Of a stretch of 64,000 nt of DNA, positions 1-12,612 are shown piece after piece. The stretch comes from Hirudo medicinalis. Lineage: Eukaryota > Annelida > Clitellata > Hirudinida > Hirudinidae. The DNA lies in the NCBI GenBank assembly GCA_011800805.1, contig MPNW01000021.1:106398-170397 (forward strand), given 5' to 3'. Under the pieces are notes generated by a model that ran no database searches, had not been told where the DNA came from, and saw nothing but the letters and a program-made list of their open reading frames with translations. Each line of letters starts with the position of its first letter. The stretch's first letter is position 1. Made by a program: the position numbers and the translations under genes.

Positions 1-780
1 AAAATTCGTGGCTTCATTGCTCAGTTTATCAAAGCAATTATTCGGTCACTTATTGCTCTCATTTCTCCTTGGCTCTGCAGGCAAATTACTGAAGGGTTAC
101 AAAATATTGGTCTTTAACCACTTTCTTAGCAAAGTGATAAGCGCGCGAAGATATTCTAGACGAGACCACGCCTCTTGACCTGAATAACAATTTCATAAAC
201 TAATTCGTATCCTTAAAAATAGCAGCCGTTGACTGAAAACTAATGAGATGGCCAGACGTTTTCAAAATTAAGTCACGAATATGTCCATCATTTAACAAGA
301 ATTTTATTTATGTGTCATGTTGAAACAATTAAAGAAATTTCGTTATATTCTTGAACATATTTGAAACTGATTTATTTTTTAAAGCTAGTGAAAGAAATGA
401 TTTTTAAACAAATCGATATATCTTTTGTTGCTGCTTAATTGGTTTTTTTTCAAACAACGGGCTTATTAAAACCATACAATTGTTTCCCTGTAATCTTGAT
501 TTGAATTCTTAGTTGTTGATTGATTGCGTTAAATATAATTTTTTACATTACTTATTAATTATTAAATATTTTAATGTTTATTTAACTTATTTGATGTTAA
601 AAATTAAAAAGAAGTAATGACAGAGTTTTTAAATTGTCCGGTCTTTGTTGCTTTAATTATGGGGACACTGTCTTCGAGACTTCTGCTATTGCTGCTGCGC
701 TGTCTGCTAACATGCCATTCAATCATTGTTTTTCAAAGGAAGAAAACGCTTCTCATTTTCTGCCGACAATTTGGTGGAAA
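1..780. other. AT-rich flank, no gene recognised
   Basis: I see no convincing exon here. The sequence is AT-rich and includes a less AT-rich stretch at about 660-780 just before the ATG at 783. That stretch may be the 5' UTR or promoter side of the small gene that follows. Confidence 0.4.
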
Positions 781-782
781 TC

Positions 783-1652
783 ATGAGTAAGTATTTAAAA
801 GAAAGTAACTCTCCTTTAGACATTTGTTTTAGAACGTGCCAAGAAATAGAGATGCCCTGGTCCAAGAAGTCCCAAACTGCACTTCTTAATCTTTACCAAA
901 GGTAAAGGTAATTTTGCAAAGATGGTTATTCCATACTGTCTAATTTAAATTTCGAATTATTTTCCAGCCTCAGAGGGAGCTGCAATTATTGGACGAACCG
1001 GGAAAGGTAACGTTCATCGAAACTACCGATGATAATATTGTATATTTTAATTGCAGCCATGGAAAGAAATCAGTTTCAAAGACCTTGCTGCTGGACACTT
1101 TACCTTAGGAGCAGTATAGCTGGAATCAGGATTTGTAAATCAGCTGCTCAAACTTGCTGCTCGGTTTTCGGGATTCCAAATACGAAAAATAACTTCGCAA
1201 AAAGTTTTAGTGCGGTGAAGGTATGATATCTTATATTTAACAAAATTTGGCTAGTGCAGACATAGCGAAAATGTTGTTACAGACTCACAACGCAAACAGT
1301 CTTGAGAACAGAAACATTCTGGAGAATGTGGAAATTGTAAGCTTCCTTTAAGTCAACTTTGACAACCTTTAATTAAGTTCGATTACAGGGAAGTGGGAAA
1401 TTCGGCGCAGATAAAGCAAACGTTCATGAATTTGGACCGGAAACAGTAAGATATTTAATGATGGACTTATATTTTTGAAACGAAACATGTCTTTAAATCA
1501 GGCAGTTGATAACGAAGATGGACAAGGAGATGTAGAGGAAATCTGCTATGCCAGCATTACCACGGTAAGAACACTTGTTTAAAGCTAGCAGGTTGTTTAA
1601 AAATCATTAGAGCACCGCCCTAATCATCCAGTTATGTAACGGACGTCAATAA
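783..1652 (+). CDS. Small multi-exon gene, product not recognised
   Basis: A run of short, well-bounded exons suggests a compact gene. An ATG at 783 is followed at once by a GTAAGT donor. Candidate exons are about 815-900, 966-1006, 1057-1219, 1283-1336, 1389-1445, 1502-1564 and 1611-1652, each flanked by AG and GT. The last four join in phase 0. The 3' part ends in CGT CAA TAA, and the stop overlaps an AATAAA polyadenylation signal at 1648-1653. The reading frame of the first exons is not settled: exon 1057-1219 is fully open in only one frame, while another frame looks protein-like but has a TAG. No domain is visible and I recognise no family. The exon chain is well supported, the protein is not. 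Confidence 0.4.
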
Positions 1653-1659
1653 AAACAAC

Positions 1660-2120
1660 AAACAAAAGGCTCTTATTTTTTCTCTCACTGCATTTTAGTT
1701 CATAATCTAATTCATATTTATTAGTTTATTTGTTAATAAATAGAAAAAGTGAATAAGTAGATCTTATTTCCGTTTAAATTGCGAATCTAGAAAATAGGTT
1801 CAATTTTTTGCCGACTCATCAAGGGTCAAATTAATTAATTCTTTATAGAATAAATTATCTCTTTCCAAGACTGATTCCTCTCTAATTCAGACGGATTTCT
1901 TTTAATGAGTTGACGCCGAAGTTTGTCAGCTACAAAGTTCGTCGTGCTACTTTGAATAATACTTTTCTTGCTCTGTAACAAAAATGTCACTTTAGCCCCA
2001 AAGTTCGTCACAAGTCTCCAACCCTTTCCCAGCTTACGCCATCGCCCTTGACTAATCTCCAGTTATTGTCAAAAGATCTGGTTTTCTGGTGGTCAGATAA
2101 AGGTTTGTATTTGCAAAATA
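1660..2120. other. Intergenic, nothing recognised
   Basis: AT-rich sequence after the polyadenylation signal of the preceding small gene. I see no ORF with splice support and no repeat until the SINE-like copy starts near 2121. Confidence 0.4.
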
Positions 2121-2312
2121 ACCCGAATGGGTTAAGTTCCTGGGTTAAGTTACGGCGGTAATGGCAACAGTCTTGCGACTCGTGTTCGTGTTCGAAACCC
2201 AACCTGCATTGCCGCAAGCGCCCTTGGAAAGGAGCGCTATATAAATGGCTAACAAGAAGCGCCTCTGACGCTATGTATATGTCGCTATATAAATGAAGTA
2301 CATTTACATTTA
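2121..2312 (+). repeat. tRNA-derived SINE-like element, copy 1
   Basis: This copy aligns with those at 28884-29093 and 58224-58411. It holds an A-box-like segment (CCGAATGGGTTAAG), a B-box-like GTTCGAAACCC, and then the shared body beginning GCATTGCCGCAAGCGCCC and continuing through GGAGCGCTATATAAATGG. The first bases seen in the other copies (GGTTGGCCG) are lost or diverged. The tail is TTTACATTTA-like. An internal RNA polymerase III promoter plus a conserved non-tRNA body is the classic SINE plan. Confidence 0.65.
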
Positions 2313-3180
2313 TTTATCTCACTGTTTCTTAGAATCTCTTTTTCTTAACAGCTTAGTGCCTTCATGTACTTTTTCCTTGTTACAAATCACCTAATATAAT
2401 TTACGAACAACCTCACATGGGTTAATTTTTGAGTATCCAGAAATGGGAGCACTCTGACACCCCTCTATTTTCTTGAAGTAACACGAGAACTTTTTGTGCC
2501 ATGATACAAATAATACAAGATTCAAATAATTAACAGCGAACTTTAATGCAGTATGTCAACTTTATTAAGCAATAGTTAAACATAAAAATGAGCATTAGTG
2601 AACAGCAATATCATGGAGCTTTAGGATGCGGTTATGGGATATTTCTGTCCAGGCGTTCTAGGTTGCCGTTTCATGTGCTTAGCTGTAACTTTTTTTCAAA
2701 ACATTCCCCGAATATTTAAACTAATATAAAATTCTTTCTCTGAATTAAATTTTTTCATAAGCCAAAGAACACTCGGCGAAAAAAATATTTAATTTGACAC
2801 TTATTGTGCATACCGCATGTGTGTGCCTTGGGCATACGTTTAATCGAGAGAGGTTTAGTTTATTATTTGTCTGTTGTGCACGCGTGATTCACTGCATGTA
2901 AGTTGTTGTTTGGCCCAGCTTCAGTGTCCGTGATTCAATTATTCGTTGCAGCGAGTCGAGTTAAATCAGAGAGTCGATGCCAGAAAGGCGAAAGAGTCGA
3001 AAAGAGTGTATTGCTAAGTAATTAGAAGAGGATGGTGAATTATTGGCCGGTATGAAGTTTTATTCTTTCATCATTAATTAGGCTTCGACTGTTAAAAGCG
3101 TATGAATTTATTAAAGACAATTGCTCGCTCCCGTTAATTAACCATTGAGAGTTATTCATAAACTGGAGAATGTGTTCTCA
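2313..3180. other. Upstream region and probable 5' UTR of the ceramide glucosyltransferase gene
   Basis: I see no coding exon. A short upstream ORF with an ATG near 2977 (14 codons) lies before the likely first coding exon. The start of transcription cannot be fixed from the sequence alone. Confidence 0.35.
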
Positions 3181-6100
3181 ATGTTTTCAATGGTTTTTCA
3201 GACTGTTTTAGAGTTTGGAATGGATGAAAAAGTGTGGTCAATTATAGTCTTTGTGCTGGCCATGATTCCATGGATATCATACTGCTTCATGCTTTTCTTC
3301 TTTGCAATTTCCCTTCTTTATGGGTTAGTTATTAAATTGGTTTCATTGGTTGAATTAGTTGTGGTTATCAATCTGGTGAATTTATTTACAAATGTAAGGG
3401 TTGCATTGTATAATATGTTACCTAGGACTTAAATACTTATTTTGCTTTCCATCATCATTTGTTGATTCTTGTTTAATAGCAGATCAATGATGTTCCTCTC
3501 AATTTTCAATCATATCTCAACTTGATTTTGAAGTAAAATATTGCTTAAGTTAAACTGGGATAGAAAGCATATCAAAGTCAATTTTGCTTGTAAAATATTG
3601 CATAATGTATTGATGTTATAAAACAAACTGGCCATTTTATGTCTTAGCCTGTCTTTTGTGGAGCATATGTACGAACAACAGCAACATTCACATCTAGTTT
3701 ATTTTCTGTTTTACAACTTCTAATTAACTTAATGTAATTCTCCGTGTTAATGTCATAAATTACTGTGATATTCAATTCTTAAGTGAAATAATAATGTCCA
3801 ATCAATATTCTAAGTAATTTCAAAATGCAATTTGAAATCTCCCTGAAACAGCTGTGACTAATGAATTAGAAATTAGGAAATTGAAAATCAAAACATTTTA
3901 AAGCATTAATCAAACCTAAATTGTCCTATTTTGTCACACCTCTGCAATTGTTTATGTTATAGTTGCTTCTATTAATTCGCCTGCTTTATGCAAAGTTTAA
4001 GTACGAAAACCCTGACAGTTACTCTGCCATATCAATAATTTCTAGGTCTTGCATGGATTTTTCTAGGATTGCATGCAAAATAAAGGCTTCCTTGTTTCTA
4101 TGCTTTCCCCAATGAAATTATTTCCTCAATATAAACTTAGATTGTATGCAAATGTGTTTAGAAATGATTGCACAATGAAATATTATTGAAACCTCCAAGA
4201 AAGGAACTCAATTTTCTTGTGAATCAATGAACATTAATTTTAGTCTTGAGCAGGTGCATTGGGCTGTCCCTTTAGCAGTTATTACTGAAAGGCCAGCCCC
4301 TTAAACGTTGTTTGAAGCCATTCTTTGTTTTTTGTGTGCGTGTGAGAATCAGCGTGCGGATTCGGATAATGAATACTGCGGCCACTTGAATGTGTGCATT
4401 CCTGTAAAAGGCGAAGGAATTTGAAGTGTGAGTAAATTATTTTGGGGATCCTGTTGAGTAAAGCCAGGTTCATCAGTAATATCAGCAAGCATCTCTTATC
4501 ATTTAACTTTGCCAATTCACGTGGACCGACTCTATTGATATTAAAATTAACCAATCAAAATATTCTTTCCAAACTGTCATCACGTTATTAGAAGATAAAT
4601 AAAGCTTTGTTGTTGATGTTAATGTTGTTAACTTTGCATAAAATCAGGTTAAGTTATAAATGGAACAATAACATTTTCTTTGAGGTGAGGGTGTTTATAG
4701 TTGACATTTTGCTGATGTTAATGTCGAAGATGTTTGCATTTGATGTCGTTACTATGGACATCCCAAGGTTCGAGGTCGGATAGGTTTTTACCGATGTATC
4801 GAATCAAGAGCCACTTTAAGTTCTGAGCCAACAACATTTTCATAATTATCTTTAAATTTAGGACAAACTAGTTATTAATGGGGCAAAGCATTAAAGATGC
4901 TTGTGTTCAACATAAGTGGAATATTTCTTCACAGAACTAGATTTATAAATGGTTCAAGGCCATGTTATTTTTATCTTTTCCTTCCTGTGAAACTTTGAGA
5001 AGAAGAATGTTGCTATCTACTCTTTCTACCACTGATGCTTCCATGATAACATCTTCGTTGTCTGTGTGGGAGTTATCGAGGCTGGAATGGTTTACTGTTA
5101 ACTTCGTCTGTAAATAAAGACCTGTTTCTATAGATGTTGTTATTTTATCGGTATCTTGATTAAATATTTCTTAAAAGTAGCATGAGTATATATATATATA
5201 TATCCATGGTAATTTATTCTCATTCAACATCTGGTTAAAAATGTTGTGTCTAAGATTTGTATCTATTAAAAACTAAAACATTTTGGCTTTAGGTGATGAA
5301 ATGAAGGATAAAATGCTGCCAACTTCTAAGTAAAATATGAAGATTTCCCTCTCAGAGGAAATTTTTTTAAATCTTGGTTATCTCAGGATTTTGAATAAAG
5401 TTATTTATATAAAATAGGATGAGGTACTAACAGCTTTTGAACTGTCAAATGTTTCTTTAAGGGAGCTGGTACCAAATATTTGATACTAAATATTCTTAAA
5501 AAATAATTTGGTTCTCCTACAGTCCTTTTTTAAATATTGGTTACCTTTTTGTTTTATCTACAAACTGATTTATAAATGTTTACCTTTACAATATAAAAAT
5601 AAATATCTTTATAAATGGTTTGCCATCAGCTGAACAAATTCTTTGTGGCAATTCATTTTCTGATCAATTTTGAAACTGCATCTTATAATTCAAATTAGTG
5701 CTTGTATAATAAGTTCACCCTTACAAAGAAATGCTGGTTTTATACAAAAAAATAGCAATGTCAAAAATATTATAATATTGACTCATTGCCTTACGTTTGG
5801 CATAAACTACTCAATATTTTTTTTAAATTTTATTTATTGAGCCAAACAAATAAATATGCACATTAAATATCAACAAATTAATTCCAGAGTCTCAATACAT
5901 CCTGCTTTACTGAGTCAATTTATTTCTTTGTAAAACTTCTGCTTGCATTGGAGATGCCAAAAATAATGTTAATAATTACACAAATGACAACAGACTTTGT
6001 TATTAGTGAAGTAAAATCCATTAAATAACATCAGGAGACTAAAGATGCACAGAACTTCTGTGCCGAACACAGAACCGCTGCCGGGCGTTTCCATCGTCAA

Positions 6101-9100
6101 ACCCCTAATGGGGGTCGACCCTTACCTGGAATTCAATCTGGAAAGTCACTTTACACTTGATTACCCTCAGGTTTGTTTATTATAATTGTTAAATGTCTCT
6201 AAGTTACCAATGTTGGATTGTAGTGACAGTGGTTTATGTTCTACAAAACAGAACCACATTAATGTTGTTAATTATTCGACCCGGATACTACTTTTCTGTG
6301 GCATCCAATGATTCGACTCTATCTCATGTTCTTGTTTGATCCTGTTGTCTCACTTTTAAAACATCTACATTGGGGTGCCACTCAAATATATCCGCCAACA
6401 ATTTTTTTAACATTTTAATTTTTCTAGCCTTTGAAGTTGTTCCTTTTATGATGCATGGCAACTGTGCCAATTTTTCATTCCAATATATTCATATTTATTG
6501 GTAGCTCGATGGGGTCAAATTTTTCAATATTTTAAATTTTTTGGGTAAAATTGGGGTTTTTTTGGTCAAATTTGCATCAACAAACTAAAATGAATTGCCA
6601 ATTAAGCATTTTTAGTATTGTAGTGCTTGTCTGTGTATATTAATATTTTTTGGTGTTTATATCGGCAAAGTAATTCGAGCATCCTTTGATCCAAGTTCAC
6701 TACTAGCAGTGCACTGGGATGGCAAAATGTTGTAATGGAACTAAATGTTGCAAAGGTATTCGAAACACTATGGGTGGACCAAATGTGAAGTTGTTTCAGA
6801 GATTTGGTGAATGTTGGAGTTCAGTTGACAAGACTAGTTATGAAATTGGACTGGATATAGATTTTATTGCACTTGCCCTCATGCCAGTTAGAGATGGCCT
6901 CACTTCATTCAACATCGACTAACAGAGTTTCAGACCGGAGACAATTACCGAGACAGCTTCTTCAGTTGTTGCTGTTATTTCTACGAGCATGCCACCGGGC
7001 TCGTCGGACGGCAAAACTGTTTTACGGTTAGAATTTACCCGTTTCGCTCCAAACTCCGAATAACTACATGCCGACTGTCATCTCTAGGCTACTTTTATAC
7101 CGAAGGTCTGGTTTACATCTCCGAGTGCTTCGTCTGCTCCACAGAATGATCTGCTGTTATTCGGTGATTTAGAAAGCCACGAGAAAACAAATGAAGCTGT
7201 AGCTAACGCTGCAATTAAGTCATTCTCTGGACGCTTGTGGTACTTAAGTGAAATCTTAGTCAGTTTAGTCATTCACTCTTAGTCATTCTTTTGCATCAAC
7301 GATGCATTGCCTTCAATCCAAACTACCACAGAAGCAGCTGTTTGACTTCATAAGCCACATACCAGGCTGCTTTTCACAGCTTTGAATGCACCATCAGTCA
7401 TTGTGGGTCAATGACAATGACTGCATTTGCCAATGGAAAGTGAGACGTTTGAAGGTCATCTAAGATGCATCTAGGCAGTGACTTTAATTCTGGAGTTCTA
7501 TTCAACAAACTACAATTTAAGAAGAACAGAAACAGTTCCTGTTGCAGGTGATAGTGAAACATCACCACAATTTGCCAAATCCTAACAAGTCCACCCATAC
7601 TATACATATAAAATATATATTGCAACAATAAAGTCAGCAATGAATGCAGACATCATATTTGCAGACATACCAGACAAATAGTAGACATCATGACATTTTC
7701 AGTAACTGCATTAAAGTGATTGTTTTGAACTGTTGATTATTTTTGTAGTTGTTGATAAACTAAACTACTAATTATTTAGAACTTTGTCTGTGTTGAGCTA
7801 CCAATAAATATTAATAGAACGCATCAGAATTTTGCAAGTCTTTCTTTTTTTACAAACACATTTTGGGGGGGGTCATGAAATTTAAAAACATTTTTGAGTA
7901 GCACCCTAATCTACATTCATTCTTGTTCTTGTTAATGCTCGTGCAATTGTTGTTTCATTTTTCTGATTTGGTAGTTTTTACCATGAGTATAAATGAAAAT
8001 GTTGTTGTAGTTATCAAACTCCTAAATCAGGCATCTGTTGAATTGAACTTGATCTTGCCACTTTGAAGATTATAGTTAGAAAATACAAATTCTGTGGAGT
8101 TATGGATTGAATGGATGACATTTGTTGTTGTGTGCATGATGACTCCTTTGTTAATTTCATTTTCAACTTTATTATTCATGAGATGAGACACAGGCTAACT
8201 TTGTGGGTGTTTTGGTGCTATTAATAGATGCTAACTGGGCTGCAGTTCAATGAGATTCTTCTTCCAAACAATTCATAATTATCTCTCTTGGTTTTTTTAA
8301 TTGATGATTGTTAAATACTTAAGAATTTAATAATTATAATTGATAAAATTTTATTTTAGGTTTAATCTAATAAATATTTTTAATTATATCCATCCGTACG
8401 AAGCACCCCATGCAATCTAACCTTGAAGTAATTTGAATAAGTTGAATTTCACTTTTTTTTTTGTAGGCAAAGGCACAAATGATCTTAAAACATCTTTGAA
8501 AAAGAAATAAAATGACTTTCTACATTCTTATGTGATTGCAAGCACTTTTCTCTTGCCATATGCACTGTTCCATGAACTTAAGGCTCAGAATGTAAGCTGG
8601 TATCGACGGCATGCTTTTCCTGGTGTCGTTCACAATCATCATTCCATTTTTCAATTTGTGTGTCAAGCTTTCGTTCTGTTTTATTCTTAGTTTGAGCTGC
8701 TGCTGTGTGTAGAGGATGCCATGGATCCTGCGCTCGAAGTCGTAAAAAAACTCCAGGGGAGGCATCCGGAGGTGGATTGCAGGGTGTTCATCGGTGGAAA
8801 GCCCGGCATCCAGAATCCCATGGTCTTCAACATGAGCCCGGGATACGACGCAGCCAAGTACGACATCGTATGGATAAGCACCAGTAGAATCCAAGGTTTG
8901 AATAACTGCATCCTGGATGTCTCAGACATTGTTTACTGTTTAGCACTGTCATCCCTTAAATATTATAAAGTTCTGACCGTCGACATTCATCGAATGGAAC
9001 TCCCGTTATGGTTGCTCAACGTATCGATAACTGCTTAAGTAATTGATGTGAAGCATTTAAATGTGTCCACATTTTCACAGTTAACTGATGCTTTGATTTG

Positions 9101-12100
9101 CAGCAAGCACAGAAATTTTATTGGACATGGTAGCAAAATTGGGCAGGCCCAACGTGGCTCTGGTTCATCAGATTCCTTTCACAACGGATCAGAAAGGCTT
9201 TGCACATGCAGTTGAAAAGGTCAGCTGCTATAAATCTTAGGGATGTAATGGATTGTATTTACTAAGATGAAGGTTATTTTATTTTGAGGCTTTTCATTAA
9301 CAATTAAATCCTTGTCACGTGCCCGACCTTTGCACGGTACCTTGATTATTTGTTGAAGCAGATGTGAATGCTCTCCCATGCATTAACTTAACCTTATACT
9401 TTACTTTAACACTTTTTGTGTTTTACTTCTCACAGATCTTATTTAGCACACTTATTTATTCACACTTAATAATGGAAAACATTACAGAACACTTTTAAAT
9501 ATAATATCTGATTTAAACAATTTTAAATGACGTTGTTATTCTTTGACCTGAAATAAAAACTCCCTAATGAAAATCAGTGATGGGCATCCATTAGGAAAGC
9601 AGTTTCACAACAATTTATCGGTGGGCAGTAAATTTGACTTGAAATAAATTCTTGTGCGAACAAAATGCAGGTCTACTTTGGCACTACCGTGGCTCGATTC
9701 AACCTCGCATTTCACTCTCTGGGCATCAGCTGCTTCACCGGAATGTCTTACCTGGTCAAGAAAGACGAGGTCGAAAAGCTCAACGGGCTCTCCTGGTTCG
9801 GGAGGTTCTTGGCCGAAGATTTCTTCCTGGCCAAATATCTCCACGACAAGTGGGTCCATTAAATGTCGATTGAATAATTCATTTATGATTCAAGTGAAGT
9901 AGCGATGGTGTAGATTCATTTGTCGATGATTCAGTTAAGAAATCATTAAGAAAATTAAGCTCTCTGCATCTGGATTGTTATTCATAATTGAAGTCATCAA
10001 GTGTGACTAATTGATGTGCTTAATACATTGTGACGTAATAGCAATAATTATGCTTATCAATGCAAAGCTTTATTTAGTTCTGTCGTGACGTTGATTTTTT
10101 TCAGACTTCATGATTTCATTTGCATTAATTCATTTCGGTCTGCTTAGGACTTTCGTCTCAGATATGAATGAGCTATGATTTTTATGCTAACGGATTTTCC
10201 AGAAATAAGTCGAGTCATTGTTGTTGTTGTTGTTGTCCCTTAGCGATTTAATTGCTAGGAACACTTATTGGGCTGCAATTACCTTGGCAAATAATCATAA
10301 TGACCGGCAGCTATTACAAACTTCTTTGCAACTGACGATGACGTTTAATCACTCGTTGACACCTTTCGATTTAATTACGAGCACTGCCTTTAATCGCCAT
10401 TCGCTTTCGCGACAGGGGTTTCCGACATCAAGTGGCTGCCGTACCTGCTCGGCAAAACGTGGCCAACGTCAGCATCGTGGCGTACAAGGACAGGCTCGTG
10501 AGGTCAGATGAAATGCCAGACTGTGGTTTTGTCACTATTCATTGTGATGTGATAATAAAAGGCAATAGTAAAAAATATTTATACATTAAATTGGTTATCG
10601 TTTCATCTACCCATATTCCTGGCAGGTGGCTCAGGCTACGTCTTAACATGATGCCCTTCACGGCCGGCCTCCTCGAACCTTTAGGAGCCAGCATACCTCT
10701 AGGCATTTACGCTGCTTGGTCGGCTTACCACTTCTTTGGCATCAACCCTTACCTATGGCTTCTCGGGCACCTTCTCGTTTGGAGCTTTCTCGATTACCTG
10801 CAACTAAAGGGCTTACAGGTGGGTCGTGTGGAATTTCATTGCTAATATATAATGCATGAGTAAATTGGTGATAGACAGATGAGTAGAGTTTAATATCATC
10901 TGTGAATAGTTTAAATTTGGTCAAAGCATACTCCTTGAGGTATGCCATTGGCAACATTTCCGTTTTTGGCTCTTCACCTTGACTGCTCGAGTTCCATTGG
11001 ACAGGAATGCCACTTAGCCACAAAAGCAAGTTGTCCAAAATGCCTTAAGCTTGAAGTTTTGTCAGTAACTTTTGGTGAGACATTGAATCGAAGGTCTTTT
11101 TAAAATCAAAGAATATATTGTTGGTGCCCTGGAGCACTTGCATTGACATTGAACAGTCGTTAGTGCACTCAATCAGGAGGGTCTTCAGAAAGCCACGTTG
11201 ATCGTTGATCTGGAGATAATATGAGATTGTTTGCATTAAGGTGTCTTAGAGTGTCTTTATTGTTCTTTATTGATTAGAAAGATTCTTGGTTCTCCTGATG
11301 ACAAATTGCTTAATAATATCAAGTCATCTCTTCTTTCCTATAGACCGACGATGGATGCTACTTTTCGGTTCTTCTTCGTACCTTGTATTGTCGATTGTAT
11401 TTACCATTGTATGACAATAATATTTAACAATAAGAAGAAGAAATGTTTGGAGCACCAAGTTGGTCTGAAGCGCAATAGCAAGGCAGATTTAAAAATTGAT
11501 TATCACCATGAAGCCATTGAATGAGTGTTATCTTAGGAGAGGATTTATCAATCACTTGACTCTCTCTCTCTCTCCCTCTCTCTCTCTCTCTCTGCACTCT
11601 TCATGACCTTATCTTAATCTCACATTTGAAGTTTAATTAATTGACTCTTAAAGGTGAATGGATTGAATGGCAGTGATGACGATGATGAGGAGGAGAACGA
11701 GTTTAAATGAGAAATAAGTCAGGTCAACATCGTAGGCTTCCCCCCTCTTATGGGTTGCCCCTTCAAATGGACTTTAACCTCTTCTTACTTGTCATTTATG
11801 GGTTGGATGATTTCCAGAAACTGCTATTTAATAAAACACAGCCTCTGTACTATTGTTATTATTGTTGTTGTTATTATTCTTATAACTCTCATTAATTCAA
11901 TGAATCCTTTAAAGTGGTTAAAGACGTTTATTTATAATAATCATTTGCTCATTGTTCGTAAACAGAACGGGCCGCTGCCCTTCAACGTCGTCGTCTACCT
12001 GCTGGGCTGGTTGGTCGTGGAAAGCCTGTATGTGCTCATTTACTTCGAGGGCATCGTCAACCCTTGCAGGATCACCTGGGGCAAAAGGACCTACAAACTC

Positions 12101-12157
12101 TCCAGCTTCGGAACTTCCATGGAAGTGGCCAAGCAGCGGTCCATATTGCCGATTTGA
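3181..12157 (+). CDS. UGCG: Ceramide glucosyltransferase (glucosylceramide synthase)
   Basis: Transfers glucose from UDP-glucose to ceramide, the first step of glucosphingolipid synthesis, on the cytosolic face of the Golgi (family knowledge). Exons: 3181-3323, 6035-6170, 8691-8895, 9104-9219, 9671-9849, 10416-10502, 10626-10818, 11966-12157; all phases close to give 416 residues (human 394). An in-frame ATG at 3220 would give 403. A hydrophobic N-terminal anchor (residues about 17-46) is followed by a GT-A domain: [15 protein letters not shown], the first Asp motif in LLLCVED (D102), the third in LAEDFFLAK (D250), and RLVRW (286-290), the (Q/R)xxRW motif. C-terminal hydrophobic segments follow. 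The second Asp motif is changed: WISTSRIQ replaces WICDSGI of human, putting Thr157 where human has Asp144. Intron 2 carries a DNA transposon and intron 7 carries LINE remnants. Identity is very secure; catalytic competence is not. Confidence 0.93.
3324..6034 (+). other. UGCG intron 1 (2.7 kb), no identified insert
   Basis: AT-rich intron sequence. The stretch about 4240-4560 is less AT-rich and could be an old repeat, but I see no terminal repeats, tRNA-like boxes or coding motif in it. A short TA microsatellite lies near 5190-5203. Confidence 0.5.
6363..7916. mobile_element. DNA transposon remnant with 8-bp target-site duplication (hAT-like)
   Basis: Inside UGCG intron 2. The direct repeat ATCTACAT occurs at 6363-6370 and 7909-7916. 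Just inside it are imperfect inverted termini: TGGGGTGCCACTCAAATAT at the left (from 6371), and, on the opposite strand from 7908, TAGGGTGCTACTCAAAAATG. An 8-bp duplication and a TAGGG-type terminus fit the hAT superfamily; P-like elements also make 8-bp duplications. The element body is 1538 bp. It holds only short ORFs (for example 6719-6922 on +, 7084-7272 on -) and no recognisable transposase, so it is decayed or non-autonomous. A run of G lies at 7865-7872 near the right end. Confidence 0.75.
10850..11240 (-). pseudogene. LINE reverse-transcriptase remnant in UGCG intron 7
   Basis: Reading the minus strand, about 11045-11236 encodes [20 protein letters not shown], the motif A block of non-LTR reverse transcriptases (consensus like FxDFxKAFDxVxHxxLLxKL). 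Further on, about 10860-10960 gives [13 protein letters not shown], matching the motif C block FADDTKLY with the second base of FADD changed. The connecting part is frame-broken and shortened. This is a dead Jockey/CR1-type fragment, antisense to the host gene. Confidence 0.7.
11250..11440 (+). mobile_element. Possible LINE 3' end, plus strand
   Basis: A short reading frame from about 11270 has spacing reminiscent of non-LTR ORF2 C-termini (R-x-T-x-RF-x-FF-P). It is followed by an A-rich tail with AATAAGAAGAAGAA. It abuts the minus-strand reverse-transcriptase remnant, so two insertions may lie side by side. The evidence is thin. Confidence 0.3.
11560..11593. repeat. (CT)n microsatellite
   Basis: A run of TCTCTC with a few CCC interruptions in UGCG intron 7. 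Confidence 0.9.
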
Positions 12158-12556
12158 GCGGTGTCCGGCTTTTATTTTTACATTCTTATAGAGTTTTCTA
12201 TTCACTTAAGAACCCTATTTTCCTGGTGATTCCTATCAGGTGTTCATCTCTCTCCAATGGAAAATCATGTCTGTCTATTGCTTTATTTATATTCAAATTT
12301 TTATGCTCATTATGATTATTACGATGTTGATGATGATTATTGTTATTATTATTATTATTCGCTTTCGTTTCAGTTCTCTGACATTTAGCTTTGTCTGCGA
12401 GTCTTGGTTATTTGAACTGTACAGTGATTAATAAGCCTGTGTACATATTTTAGGCTGCTGATGCTGAATTTCGATGGAGGTGTTGAATATTAATCGAGGT
12501 GATGCATGAAGTTTTTAACGGAAAAGCGTCACGTAGTTTGTTTGTTTAAGTCGCGT

Positions 12557-12612
12557 GTCTGTGTGTTCGTGTCTGTGTGTTCGTGTCTGTGTGTTCGTGT
12601 CCGTGTGTTCGT
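12557..12612. repeat. 14-bp minisatellite, 4 copies
   Basis: The unit GTCTGTGTGTTCGT is repeated four times with one substitution, just downstream of UGCG. Confidence 0.9.

Noticed and set aside
8520..8929. Minus-strand ORFs over UGCG exon 3
   Set aside because: They are antisense shadows of a well-supported exon and show no family similarity.
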